From Polaribacter sp. KT25b (GTDB lineage Bacteria; Bacteroidota; Bacteroidia; Flavobacteriales; Flavobacteriaceae), in NCBI RefSeq assembly GCF_900105145.1, contig NZ_LT629752.1, positions 3,477,501-3,541,500 on the forward strand: a stretch of 64,000 nucleotides of DNA, read 5' to 3'. The position numbers and the translations under genes were made by a program. Under the pieces are notes generated by a model. It did no database searches and had not been told where the DNA came from. It saw only the letters and a program-made list of their open reading frames with translations. Positions 43,814 through 52,671 of this stretch are shown one piece after another (position 1 is the stretch's first letter; each line of letters begins with the position of its first letter).

Positions 43814-44680
43814 ATGATTCAATCTATGACAGGTTATGGAAAATCTGTGTTGCAACTGCCAACAAAAAAAGTAACCATAGAAATAAAATCCTTAAACAGT
43901 AAAAATTTAGATTTAAACGTTCGAATTCCGTCTTATTATAAAGAAAAAGAATTAAATGTTCGTAAAAAACTAGCAAATGCTTTAGTTAGAGGAAAAATAG
44001 ATTTTTCTATTTATGTTGAAATGACTGCGGATGAAACTTCTACAAAAGTAAATCCTGGAGTTGTAAAACAATACATGCAACAATTAAGAAACGTTGTTCA
44101 AACTGGTTCTTCTGATGATGTTGAATTGCTAAAAATGGCAATTACAATGCCAGATTCTTTAAGTACAGAACGTGAAGAATTAGATGAAAACGAATGGAAT
44201 CTCATCAACCAAAATATAGATGTAGCCATTAAAGAAATTGTACAATATAGAATTGATGAAGCTGCTTCTTTAGAAATAGATTTTAGAGAAAGAATTACCA
44301 ACATCAAAAAATATTTAGAAGAAGTATATTCTTTTGATGCCGATAGAATTGAAAACGTAAAAGCGCGTTTGCAAAAAGCTATTGACGATTTAAAAGTAGA
44401 AACAGATCAAAATCGTTTTGAACAAGAGTTGATTTATTATCTAGAAAAACTAGATATTAATGAAGAAAAAGTACGTTTAGCAAATCATTTAGAATACTTT
44501 TTGCAAACTCTAGAAACTCCAGATTCTAATGGAAAAAAACTAGGTTTTATTGTTCAAGAAATGGGACGAGAAATAAATACAACTGGTTCTAAAGCTAATT
44601 TTGCACCCATGCAAAAAGCGGTAATTCAAATGAAAAACGAACTAGAGCAAATTAAAGAACAAATTTTAAATGTACTTTAA
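43814..44680 (+). CDS. yicC: YicC-family endoribonuclease
   Basis: A 288-residue protein with the YicC N-terminal signature MIQSMTGYGKSVLQLPTKKV and the DUF1732 C-terminus (KLGFIVQEMGREINTTGSKANFAPMQKAVIQMKNELEQIKEQILN). YicC is an RNase that acts on small RNAs in E. coli. It opens the conserved yicC-gmk-nadD unit. A TATATTTG -7 element (43782-43789) lies just upstream. Confidence 0.94.
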   Translation: MIQSMTGYGKSVLQLPTKKVTIEIKSLNSKNLDLNVRIPSYYKEKELNVRKKLANALVRGKIDFSIYVEMTADETSTKVNPGVVKQYMQQLRNVVQTGSSDDVELLKMAITMPDSLSTEREELDENEWNLINQNIDVAIKEIVQYRIDEAASLEIDFRERITNIKKYLEEVYSFDADRIENVKARLQKAIDDLKVETDQNRFEQELIYYLEKLDINEEKVRLANHLEYFLQTLETPDSNGKKLGFIVQEMGREINTTGSKANFAPMQKAVIQMKNELEQIKEQILNVL

Positions 44681-44687
44681 AATAATA

Positions 44688-44712
44688 CAGAAATAAATTA
44701 ATTTTATTTCTG
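44688..44712 (+). other. Hairpin between yicC and gmk
   Basis: A perfect 10-bp stem, CAGAAATAAA with TTTATTTCTG, lies 8 bp after the yicC stop. It lacks a T-run, so mRNA stability or partial attenuation is more likely than termination. Confidence 0.4.
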
Positions 44713-44763
44713 GTTCAACATAGAAAATTCAATAGAATTTTTAGAATGAAAACCAAAAAAATT

Positions 44764-45345
44764 ATGAGTGATTTTAAAGGAAAATTAATTGTGTTTTCCG
44801 CACCTTCAGGATCTGGTAAAACAACTATAGTTCGCCATTTATTAAAACAAGAAGAATTAAATCTAGAATTCTCTATATCAGCAACTTCTAGAGAAGCAAG
44901 AGGTTTGGAAAAAGACGGAATTGATTATTATTTTATTTCGTTAAAAGAGTTTAAAAACCACATTAAAAATGATGAATTTTTAGAATGGGAAGAAGTGTAC
45001 AGAGATAATTTTTACGGAACTTTAAAAACTGAAATTGAAAGAATTTGGGCACTAAAAAAACACGTTATTTTTGATATTGATGTTGTTGGAGGTTTGCGAA
45101 TTAAAAAGAAATATCCAGAAGAAACATTAGCTGTTTTTGTAAAACCACCTAGTGTAGACGAATTAAAAATACGTTTAAAAAAACGTAAAACAGAAAGTGA
45201 AGCAAAAATTAATATGCGTATTGCAAAAGCTTCTGTAGAATTAGCAACTGCACCGCAATTTGATAAAATTATTAAAAATTACGAGCTAGAAGTTGCTTTA
45301 AAAGAGGCAGAAGATTTGGTAAGTGACTTTTTAAAGAAACAGTAA
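44764..45345 (+). CDS. gmk: Guanylate kinase
   Basis: A 193-residue P-loop kinase that phosphorylates GMP to GDP. The P-loop is FSAPSGSGKTT near residues 11-21; the GMP-binding SATSREARGLEKDGIDYYF and FDIDVVGG follow. The ATG at 44764 gives the usual family start (MSDFKGKLIVF); an in-frame ATG at 44746 would add six residues and cannot be excluded. It lies between yicC and nadD on the same strand. Confidence 0.95.
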   Translation: MSDFKGKLIVFSAPSGSGKTTIVRHLLKQEELNLEFSISATSREARGLEKDGIDYYFISLKEFKNHIKNDEFLEWEEVYRDNFYGTLKTEIERIWALKKHVIFDIDVVGGLRIKKKYPEETLAVFVKPPSVDELKIRLKKRKTESEAKINMRIAKASVELATAPQFDKIIKNYELEVALKEAEDLVSDFLKKQ

Positions 45346-45414
45346 TAAAACTTTTAAAAACTTTTTGATACAAAATTCTTGAAAAAGAATTTCTCTCTAA
45401 GTGACAAAACGTAT

Positions 45415-45461
45415 TCTCAGTTCGAGTGAAATTTGAAGAATAAAAAATTTATATCGAGAAC
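45415..45461. repeat. Inverted repeat element between gmk and nadD
   Basis: TCTCAGTTCGAG at 45415-45426 faces ATATCGAGAAC at 45451-45461, so GTTCGA/TCGAGAAC ends are inverted. It resembles a short intergenic repeat I recall from other Flavobacteriaceae. Only one copy is present here. Confidence 0.4.
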
Positions 45462-45476
45462 AATTTAATTTAAAAA

Positions 45477-46058
45477 ATGAAAATAGGATTATATTTTGGT
45501 ACTTTCAATCCAATTCATGTTGGGCATTTAATCATTGCAAATCACATGGTTGAATATTCTGATTTAGATGAAATTTGGATGGTTGTAACGCCTCATAATC
45601 CGTTTAAAAAGAAAAGCTCTTTATTAGAAAATTATCATAGATTCGAATTAGTTTACAGAGCAACAGAAGGTTATGATAAAATTAAACCAACAGACATTGA
45701 GTTTAAGTTACCGCAACCAAATTATACCGTTTTTACTTTAGCACATATTACAGAAAATTATCCTGATAAAGAATTTTGCTTGATTATGGGCGAAGACAAT
45801 TTAAAAAGTTTTCATAAATGGAAGAATTATGAAACTATTTTAGAACATCATCACATTTATGTGTACCCAAGAATTGCAGAAGGAATTGTTGAGCATCAGT
45901 TTAAAAATCATCCAAAAATTCATGTAGTTGCTGCGCCAATTGTGCAAATTTCATCTACAATGATTAGAAACGGAATTAAAAATAAAAAGAACGTAAAACC
46001 ATTATTAACTAAAGAAGTTTGGAAATATATAGATGAAATGAATTTTTATAAAAAATAG
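45477..46058 (+). CDS. nadD: Nicotinate-nucleotide adenylyltransferase
   Basis: A 193-residue nucleotidyltransferase of NAD synthesis, joining nicotinate mononucleotide and ATP. It carries the GTFNPIHVGH signature near the N-terminus (8-17) and the ISSTMIRNGI motif near the C-terminus. It is the third gene of the yicC-gmk-nadD group, 131 bp after gmk with a repeat in the spacer. Confidence 0.96.
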   Translation: MKIGLYFGTFNPIHVGHLIIANHMVEYSDLDEIWMVVTPHNPFKKKSSLLENYHRFELVYRATEGYDKIKPTDIEFKLPQPNYTVFTLAHITENYPDKEFCLIMGEDNLKSFHKWKNYETILEHHHIYVYPRIAEGIVEHQFKNHPKIHVVAAPIVQISSTMIRNGIKNKKNVKPLLTKEVWKYIDEMNFYKK

Positions 46059-46108
46059 TTTCGTTACTTTTACGTTGTATTTAGACATATCAATAAAAAC
46101 ACCATTTT

Positions 46109-46969
46109 GTGGGAAAACAAAAAAAGAAAAAAGGTAAATTAAAACAAAGACTTACCAATAAATACAGGTTAGTTGTTTTAAATGAAGGCACTTTCGAAGA
46201 ACGATTTTCTTTAAAATTATCTATGTTAAATATTTTTGTTTTTGGAGGTGTTCTTTCTTTTTTATTAATTTTAGTCACTACTTTTTTCATCACATTTACG
46301 CCTATAAAACAATATATTCCTGGTTACTCATCTACAGAATTAAAAATAAAAGCTACAAAATTAGCAATTCAAACAGATTCTTTAAAAAGAAGGTTAACCA
46401 TTTTACAAGATTTTACAAAAGCTTTACAACCTATTTTAACTGGAGAAATTGAAGCAGAACAACTAGATTCTTTACAATTATTAGACAGAATTCACGTTCA
46501 AGACAGTTTATTAAATGCTTCTAAAGAAGATTCTATTTTTAGAGAGAAGATAGATATAGAAGATCGTTTTCCTATTCAGAATAACGCATTATCAAATGTA
46601 AAAATTGTCTTTTTTGCTCCTTTAACAGGTACAATTTCTCAAGGTTTTGATATTAAAAAAAATCATTTAGCGGTAGATATTGTTGCTAAAAAAAATACAG
46701 CTGTAAAAGCTATTGCAGACGGAACAGTTATTTTTTCTGGCTGGACAACAGAAACGGGTTATGTAATTATTTTAAAACATGCTTACGATTATATTTCTGT
46801 TTATAAACACAATGGAAACCTACTAAAACAACAAGGAGATCTTGTAAAATCTGGAGAAGTAATTGCCAGCGTTGGTTCTACAGGAGAACTCTCTACGGGT
46901 CCACATTTACATTTTGAACTCTGGAGCGGTGGTTATGCTATTAATCCTACAAACTTGATCGATTTTTAA
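46109..46969 (+). CDS. M23-family membrane-anchored peptidoglycan peptidase
   Basis: A 286-residue protein with a strongly basic N-terminus (GKQKKKKGKLKQRL), one transmembrane helix (about 43-65), a stalk of ~90 residues with coiled-coil character and a C-terminal LytM domain. The zinc motifs HLAVD and the full GPHLHFEL are intact, so it should be an active endopeptidase or an amidase activator of the NlpD/EnvC kind. The start is a GTG; the next in-frame ATG would remove the basic tail. GH3 follows 2 bases later. Confidence 0.9.
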   Translation: MGKQKKKKGKLKQRLTNKYRLVVLNEGTFEERFSLKLSMLNIFVFGGVLSFLLILVTTFFITFTPIKQYIPGYSSTELKIKATKLAIQTDSLKRRLTILQDFTKALQPILTGEIEAEQLDSLQLLDRIHVQDSLLNASKEDSIFREKIDIEDRFPIQNNALSNVKIVFFAPLTGTISQGFDIKKNHLAVDIVAKKNTAVKAIADGTVIFSGWTTETGYVIILKHAYDYISVYKHNGNLLKQQGDLVKSGEVIASVGSTGELSTGPHLHFELWSGGYAINPTNLIDF

Positions 46970-46971
46970 TT

Positions 46972-48468
46972 ATGAGCATAAAGTCTGTATTTGCAATTCC
47001 GTTTGCTAAAATTGCCACAAAAAGAGTTTTTAAGTGGGCAAATAATCCGCATAAAACTCAAGAAAAAGTATTTCAAAAATTAATTTCAAAAGCAAAAAAT
47101 ACCGCTTTTGGAAAAGATCATGATTTTAAAAATATTGTTTCTTATGATGACTTTAAAAAACGTGTAAAAGTTACTGATTACGAAGGTTTACGAAGTTATG
47201 TAGACAGAGTTGTTGCTGGCGAATCTGATGTTCTTTGGATAGGAAAACCGCTCTATTTTGCCAAAACTTCTGGCACAACTTCTGGTGCAAAATATATACC
47301 GATTACAAAAGAATCGATGCCAACGCATATTAAAGCTGCAAGAAATGCTTTGTTATTTTATATAGCAGAAAAGAAAGATGCCAGTTTTGTAAATGGTAAA
47401 ATGATTTTTTTACAAGGAAGCCCAGTTTTAACTAATAAAAATGGCGTTAAACTTGGACGTTTAAGCGGAATTGTAGCTCATTATGTACCTAAATATTTAT
47501 TAAAAAATAGATTACCAAGTTGGGAAACTAATTGTATTGAAGATTGGGACACTAAAGTAAATGCAATTGTAGAAGAAACCATTAACGAAGATATGTCTGT
47601 AATTAGCGGAATTCCTTCTTGGGTACAAATGTATTTTGAAAAATTAATTGAAAAAACAGGGAAATCGGTTTCAGAATTGTTTCCTAATTTTAACTTCTTT
47701 ATTTATGGAGGCGTAAATTTTGAACCTTATAAGAATAAGTTTGAAAGCTTAATTGGTAAAAAGATAGATTATATAGAATTATATCCTGCATCCGAAGGAT
47801 TTATTGCATATCAAGATAGTCAAACAGAAAAAGGAATGTTGTTGCAATTAAACTCAGGAATGTTTTATGAATTTATTCCCGCAACTGAATTTTTTGATGA
47901 AAACCCTACAAGAATTTCTTTAAAGGATGTAAAAATGGGGGTAAATTACGCTATCATTTTAAATACAACTGCCGGTCTATGGGGCTATAATATTGGTGAT
48001 ACTGTAGAATTTACATCAACAAAACCTTATAGAATTAAAGTTACTGGTAGAATTAAACACTTTATATCCGCCTTTGGCGAACACGTTATTGGTAAAGAAG
48101 TTGAGAAAGCTTTAAACGATGCTATTTCAGGTACAAATATAAATATTAGCGAATTTACAGTTGCACCACAAGTAGAACCAAAAAAGGGTTTACCTTATCA
48201 TGAGTGGTTTATAGAATTTGAAAATGAACCAGAAAATTTAGAAGAATTTGCATCAAAAATTGATGCTTCTATGCAAGCACAAAACATTTATTATTTCGAT
48301 TTAATTACAGGTAAAGTTTTGCGTCCTTTAATAATTAGAAAAGTTAAAAAAGGTGGTTTTCATGAATATATGAAATCTATTGGTAAATTTGGAGGACAAA
48401 ATAAGATTCCGCAATTATCAGACAATAGAAAGATTGCAGATGTTTTAAAAGATTTTTTAGTAGACTAA
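46972..48468 (+). CDS. GH3-family acyl-acid amido synthetase-like protein
   Basis: A 498-residue adenylate-forming enzyme of the GH3 family (named for plant auxin-responsive GH3). The ATP-binding phosphate loop is FAKTSGTTSGAKYIPI, with ELYPASEGF and the C-terminal VTGRIKHFISAFGEHVIGKEVE. Plant members join jasmonate or auxin to amino acids; the bacterial substrate is unknown. It begins 2 bp after the M23 peptidase gene and is followed closely by the microprotein and queD. Confidence 0.9.
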   Translation: MSIKSVFAIPFAKIATKRVFKWANNPHKTQEKVFQKLISKAKNTAFGKDHDFKNIVSYDDFKKRVKVTDYEGLRSYVDRVVAGESDVLWIGKPLYFAKTSGTTSGAKYIPITKESMPTHIKAARNALLFYIAEKKDASFVNGKMIFLQGSPVLTNKNGVKLGRLSGIVAHYVPKYLLKNRLPSWETNCIEDWDTKVNAIVEETINEDMSVISGIPSWVQMYFEKLIEKTGKSVSELFPNFNFFIYGGVNFEPYKNKFESLIGKKIDYIELYPASEGFIAYQDSQTEKGMLLQLNSGMFYEFIPATEFFDENPTRISLKDVKMGVNYAIILNTTAGLWGYNIGDTVEFTSTKPYRIKVTGRIKHFISAFGEHVIGKEVEKALNDAISGTNINISEFTVAPQVEPKKGLPYHEWFIEFENEPENLEEFASKIDASMQAQNIYYFDLITGKVLRPLIIRKVKKGGFHEYMKSIGKFGGQNKIPQLSDNRKIADVLKDFLVD

Positions 48469-48485
48469 CAACATAATATTACAAA

Positions 48486-48569
48486 ATGGGAGGAGATTAT
48501 TTATTTCTAGTTTTAGCACTAGGTTTAGTTATTGTTTATTTTTACAACAAATATAGAAGAAGACGTTAA
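48486..48569 (+). CDS. 27-residue single-helix microprotein
   Basis: An ATG at 48486 opens a 27-codon frame: MGGDYLFLVLALGLVIVYFY followed by NKYRRRR. It would form one membrane helix with a short N-terminal outside segment and a strongly basic, inside-positive tail. GGGAGGAG at the start resembles a ribosome-binding-like sequence within the ORF itself. Its TAA overlaps the ATG of queD (TAATG), the layout of translational coupling, so translation is likely. Family and function unknown. Confidence 0.6.
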   Translation: MGGDYLFLVLALGLVIVYFYNKYRRRR

Positions 48570-49018
48570 TGAGCACAATTAGAATTACAAAACTGTTTAA
48601 TTTTGAAACAGGACACGCTTTATATGGTTATGATGGTAAATGTAAAAATGTTCACGGGCATTCTTATAAACTTTCTGTAACGGTTTCTGGAAAGCCAATA
48701 AAAGACAATACCAATGTAAAATTTGGGATGGTAATTGACTTTGGAGATTTAAAGAAAATTGTAAATGAAGAAGTTGTAGATGTTTTTGATCATGCAACTG
48801 TGTTTAATAAGAATACACCTCATATTGAGTTAGCAAAAGAATTAATAGCAAGGGACCATCATGTTATTTTGGTAGACTACCAACCAACAAGCGAAATGAT
48901 GGTGATTGATTTTGCTAAAAAAATTAAAAGCAGATTACCAGAAAACATCAAATTATATTCTGTAAAGCTACAAGAAACAGATTCAAGTTTTGCAGAATGG
49001 TTTGCAAGTGAGAATTAA
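48569..49018 (+). CDS. queD: 6-carboxytetrahydropterin synthase / PTPS-family protein
   Basis: A 149-residue protein of the 6-pyruvoyltetrahydropterin synthase/QueD family. Zinc ligands H16, H29 and H31 and the catalytic C25 (GKCKNVHGHSYKL) are present, as is FDHATVFN. QueD makes 6-carboxytetrahydropterin for queuosine and 7-deazapurine synthesis. The other queuosine genes are not here. It is coupled to the 27-residue microprotein by a TAATG overlap. Confidence 0.93.
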   Translation: MSTIRITKLFNFETGHALYGYDGKCKNVHGHSYKLSVTVSGKPIKDNTNVKFGMVIDFGDLKKIVNEEVVDVFDHATVFNKNTPHIELAKELIARDHHVILVDYQPTSEMMVIDFAKKIKSRLPENIKLYSVKLQETDSSFAEWFASEN

Positions 49019-49144
49019 AATAAAATAGTTTTTTTGAATAATTATCTAAATTATTAAATATTAACTAGTTGCAAATAGATATTATTTTAAGTTAAAATTT
49101 TACATGTAAAAGGCGGAAAAAATGATAAAAAAAATGAAAATTTG

Positions 49145-49175
49145 TTTGTCAGATCACTAAAACATGTTATATTTG
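49145..49175 (+). promoter_or_regulatory. Promoter of the tRNA-Gly/tRNA-Leu transcript
   Basis: TTTG 49145-49148, 19-bp spacer and TATATTTG 49168-49175 are an excellent match to the Bacteroidota consensus. The leader before tRNA-Gly is about 120 nt. Confidence 0.8.
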
Positions 49176-49266
49176 CACCGCTCTTAATAAGAACAATATT
49201 ATCTTTTCAATTAGAATTTTTAATATTCAATTATTTAAGGTTTTAAATAACCGAAAAAAGAGTAGA

Positions 49267-49297
49267 TTAAGCTATCAAGCTTAAGTTCTTTAACATA
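49267..49297 (+). promoter_or_regulatory. boxB-like hairpin and boxA-like antitermination site
   Basis: TTAAGCT (49267-49273), ATCA loop and AGCTTAA (49278-49284) form a hairpin directly followed by AGTTCTTTAACATA (49284-49297), close to the boxA sequence of rRNA leaders (TGCTCTTTAACAAT in E. coli). Confidence 0.6.
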
Positions 49298-49303
49298 AAG
49301 ACT

Positions 49304-49375
49304 GCGAAAGTAGCTCAGGGGTAGAGCATCACCTTGCCAAGGTGGGGGTCGCGGGTTCAAATCCCGTCTTTCGCT
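49304..49375 (+). tRNA. tRNA-Gly (GCC)
   Basis: The acceptor arms GCGAAAG and CTTTCGC pair over seven bases; the D arm (AGCTC..GAGC), the anticodon stem with GCC at 49336-49338, and the T arm (CGGGTTCAAATCCCG) are all intact. The CCA is not encoded. Confidence 0.96.
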
Positions 49376-49392
49376 CTATTCAAAATACCAAT

Positions 49393-49478
49393 GCTGAAGT
49401 GGTGGAATTGGTAGACACGCTGGACTTAAAATCCAGTGGTCAGTAATGGCCGTATGGGTTCAAGTCCCATCTTCAGTA
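49393..49478 (+). tRNA. tRNA-Leu (TAA)
   Basis: An 86-nt class II tRNA with a long variable arm. The anticodon stem CTGGA/TCCAG encloses CTTAAAA, giving anticodon TAA at 49427-49429. The T arm (ATGGGTTCAAGTCCCAT) is intact. It shares the transcript with tRNA-Gly, 17 bp upstream. Confidence 0.95.
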
Positions 49479-49482
49479 CAAT

Positions 49483-49521
49483 AACCGTTGTTAATCTTAT
49501 GATTTTCAACGGTTTTTTTTG
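49483..49521 (+). terminator. Terminator of the tRNA transcript
   Basis: AACCGTTG (49483-49490) pairs with CAACGGTT (49507-49514), followed by a run of T. Confidence 0.85.
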
Positions 49522-49564
49522 TTTTAAATTCTCATCACATTTTTATCAAAATTCTTAATAAAAA

Positions 49565-50185
49565 TTATTCATTTAAGAGTTTTAAAACATCAATTGTATT
49601 ATAGTTTTGCACATGAAAAGTTTTTATACCTGCTTTTTGAGCTCCTTCAATATTGCTAAAGGAATCATCCATAAACAACGTTTCTTCGGCTTTTAAATTA
49701 CTGTCATTTAAAATGTAATTAAATATCTCTACATCTGGTTTTCTTATTCCGATTTCATGAGAATAATATGCTTTTTTAAATATTTTATTAAAAGATGTTT
49801 TATAATCATCTTTAAAATCATCTAAATATTTTTTTTGATGTATACCGTTAGTGTTGCTTAAAAGAAAAATATTATAAGTCTTTTTTATATCATGTAAAAA
49901 ATCAACGCGATCTTTTGGCATATCTAATATCATTTGATTCCAAGCTTTTTTAATTTCTAGATAACTTGGAGATTTACTAGATAATTTAAGAAGTGATTCT
50001 AGAAAAGTGTCTTCAGATATTTTACCAACTTCTAATTCGTAGAAAAATGAATGTTGGTAATTATGACCAGTATTGTTAACAATATTAGTAATACCTAATT
50101 CTTTAAAAGCTTTAATCGTTCTAGGAACATCTAAATTCATAATTACACCTCCTAAGTCGAAAACTATATTTTTTATCTTCTTCAT
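49565..50185 (-). CDS. HAD-superfamily hydrolase (YihX-like)
   Basis: A 206-residue HAD phosphatase. Motif I is VFDLGGVIMN, in which the second aspartate of DxD is replaced by glycine as in YihX-like enzymes. LLSNTNGI is motif II, RKPDVEIF motif III and LFMDDSFSNIEGA motif IV. YihX hydrolyses glucose-1-phosphate; the substrate here is not certain. It is a single-gene unit convergent with the tRNA transcript. Confidence 0.9.
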   Translation of the reverse strand: MKKIKNIVFDLGGVIMNLDVPRTIKAFKELGITNIVNNTGHNYQHSFFYELEVGKISEDTFLESLLKLSSKSPSYLEIKKAWNQMILDMPKDRVDFLHDIKKTYNIFLLSNTNGIHQKKYLDDFKDDYKTSFNKIFKKAYYSHEIGIRKPDVEIFNYILNDSNLKAEETLFMDDSFSNIEGAQKAGIKTFHVQNYNTIDVLKLLNE

Positions 50186-50381
50186 TTTTAAAGTATTTAC
50201 TTGAGTTCGATTTCTATTTAAATAGATTTTAATACAAAATACACTTATGATTATCTACTCTAAAATTACTAAAATATTTTGTATTGCGGATGGGTTTTGT
50301 AGAGAATATAAAAAATCTCTGCTACAAACATTTTTCATTTATAATAACTAAGTAAAAACCTAACGTTTCTTGCTTTAGCTA

Positions 50382-50424
50382 ATAATAAATAGCCCCGAGG
50401 TTAAACCTCGGGGCTATTTATTAT
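50382..50424. terminator. Long bidirectional terminator after the LruC lipoprotein gene
   Basis: A perfect 21-bp inverted repeat (50382-50402 and 50404-50424) with a GC-rich centre (AGCCCCGAGG) follows the minus-strand LruC gene. The rest of the 281-bp gap 50186-50466 shows nothing else. Confidence 0.85.
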
Positions 50425-50466
50425 AAAATTAACTAAATAAAAATTTAATAAACTAACTTAAAACAA

Positions 50467-52464
50467 TTAGTTATCAATTAGATCTTCGTTTCTATTTCCT
50501 GGATTATCTTTATACCAATCTACATTTGTTGTTCCTCCTGATTCTGCCCATGTACTAAAAAAGTTATAAGCATCTGTAATATCTATTTTTTCTTTTGGAA
50601 CTTTAAAATCATGAATGATACTTATTGCCCAAGGGAAACCATTATCAGAAATAAAGTTACCATCAGCATCTTTATTTACTCCATCTATTTCAATACCGCT
50701 AACTCCTAAACTAGTTACTTTTCTATATGGTAAATGAATTTCTTTTGATCTAACTTTATTAGCAATTATAAAAGGATTAAAAGGTGCAACACCTAAATCT
50801 GCTGTACTAATTGGAGTTACAAACTTGATAGAAATAGTGGTTTCGTTTAAAATATTATCAACATCATCTGTTAAAATAATAACAGCATTCTCTTGATTTG
50901 CTTCTGTACCATTTGCATTTAAACTTATAAAATTTTGAGTAAAAACAGTTCCTGTAACACTTTCTATTTTAGAAGGATCTAACCCTTCAATTTCAAAACC
51001 AATACCGTTTGTAAAACCAGCTCCATTTGCTTTTATGTTACAGATAAAATCTAATCTCACAGCTAAATTATCTGAATTTAAAACTGCAATTGCTTGGTAA
51101 CTTAAAGCGGCATCATTAAAATCATAATCTCCTGTAGACGGCCATAGATCTTCGAAAGCAATAGTTCCTTTACCATATTTACTTGGCGTAAAAGATTCAA
51201 AAGCTGCCTCTGCATCATTTGGAAACGCATCATCTTGATCAAAAATACCATCTCCATCTGAATCAGTTTCATCTTTTACATCTGCATATACTCTAAAAGT
51301 TGTTAAATCATTTATAGATCTTCCAAAATCTGTATTATTATTAGCACTTGCTCCATATTGGTATTTCCAACCACCTGTTTGTGTATCCATTATAATTAAA
51401 TCTGCACTACTAGAACTGTCTGCCAACCATAATTCTTGATTAGAATCAAAAGTCATAGAAGTTGGTTTAAAGGGTAAATTATCTGAACTTATTCTAGTAC
51501 TTTGATACTCGTTGTTTGTGTCTAAATTTAATTTATAAAGTCCCGAAAATGTACATACAAATAATGTTCCATCATCTGCAAAAGCTAAATCTCCTCCACC
51601 TACATCATGAAGACCATTAATTTTCCAAGTGTTTAATAAAGCACCAGTAGACGGATTAAAAGTATAAAGCTTATCTCTATTAGAAAAATATAATAAACCA
51701 TCAGCAGTATTAAAATCTAATCTAGGGCCTCCAATTCCAAGGTTTGCAACTGTTTCCCAAGTATCATTAAGAATAGAATATTTCATTAAAGGAAATGGAC
51801 TGCTTCTTCCAATTGAATATAATGTTTTATTTTCTTGATCAATTGCACAAGTCCAACTACCTATAGGCATAGTTGATAAATCTGTAAGTGTACCTGTTAA
51901 AGGATCTACTTGAAATAATTGTCCAGATCCATTTACAGAATATAAATAATCGGTAACATCGCTAGTAGATTTAGATTGTAAATTATTTTTAGCTTCAATA
52001 GAATTATAAGCTACTTTTTGATCTACAATATCTTTAATTGATGATGAAAAACTTAATTGTTCATTTCTACGGATATATACTTTAGTATAGAATTTAGGTA
52101 AGTTAATTGTTTGTATTAAACCTCCATTTTTTGCAACACCCGAAAAAATTAGATTCTCTAACATATCAGATTTATAAACGGTTTCAGTAACTGTTTCTCC
52201 TGATTCATTCTCAAAAGTCTCTGTTCCTGCATCGTATAATTCATCAGAATAAGCATAAATATCATATTTAGCATACTCATCATTTTCTGTAATACTAATC
52301 GTTACATCATGATAAGTACTAAAATCAAATCCTGCAGGTATCGATAAAACATTAGAATCTTCATCTACAGCCACAATTACTTCTGGTTCAGAGAAATTAT
52401 TACATCCATATAGTAATAATATAGAAAAACTGATTTTTAAAAAATTATTTATTGTACTTTTCAT
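50467..52464 (-). CDS. LruC-domain lipoprotein with beta-propeller region
   Basis: A 665-residue lipoprotein (lipobox LLLYGC, C21). The middle (about 170-400) has repeated propeller-like blades (YSVNGSGQLFQVDPLTGTL, LYKLNLDT). Then comes a calcium-binding-type DSDGDGIFDQDDAFPND and the LruC domain (GDYDFNDAALSYQ... GIGFEIEGL ... LPYRKVTSLGVSGIEIDG). LruC proteins are secreted or surface lipoproteins of unknown function in spirochaetes and Bacteroidota. A TATATTTG -7 element on the minus strand lies at 52576-52583. Confidence 0.9.
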   Translation of the reverse strand: MKSTINNFLKISFSILLLYGCNNFSEPEVIVAVDEDSNVLSIPAGFDFSTYHDVTISITENDEYAKYDIYAYSDELYDAGTETFENESGETVTETVYKSDMLENLIFSGVAKNGGLIQTINLPKFYTKVYIRRNEQLSFSSSIKDIVDQKVAYNSIEAKNNLQSKSTSDVTDYLYSVNGSGQLFQVDPLTGTLTDLSTMPIGSWTCAIDQENKTLYSIGRSSPFPLMKYSILNDTWETVANLGIGGPRLDFNTADGLLYFSNRDKLYTFNPSTGALLNTWKINGLHDVGGGDLAFADDGTLFVCTFSGLYKLNLDTNNEYQSTRISSDNLPFKPTSMTFDSNQELWLADSSSSADLIIMDTQTGGWKYQYGASANNNTDFGRSINDLTTFRVYADVKDETDSDGDGIFDQDDAFPNDAEAAFESFTPSKYGKGTIAFEDLWPSTGDYDFNDAALSYQAIAVLNSDNLAVRLDFICNIKANGAGFTNGIGFEIEGLDPSKIESVTGTVFTQNFISLNANGTEANQENAVIILTDDVDNILNETTISIKFVTPISTADLGVAPFNPFIIANKVRSKEIHLPYRKVTSLGVSGIEIDGVNKDADGNFISDNGFPWAISIIHDFKVPKEKIDITDAYNFFSTWAESGGTTNVDWYKDNPGNRNEDLIDN

Positions 52465-52671
52465 GGTTTTGAGGTATTAGAATTAATTAGAAACTTTTAA
52501 TTAATTTAATTGTTTGGCTTTAAAAAACTGAGCTTATAATTACAATTTTAAACAATTAATGTATTATTTCTGATGCAAATATATGATGACATTAAAACTT
52601 AACGGACTAAAATTAGATGATTTCATTTTATCTATAGATTAATGGAACTCAACTAAAGATTAAATAACTAT

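Noticed and set aside
49565..50185. HAD hydrolase as phosphoglycolate phosphatase
   Set aside because: Motif I is DLGGV rather than DxDGT, which points to the YihX-like group.
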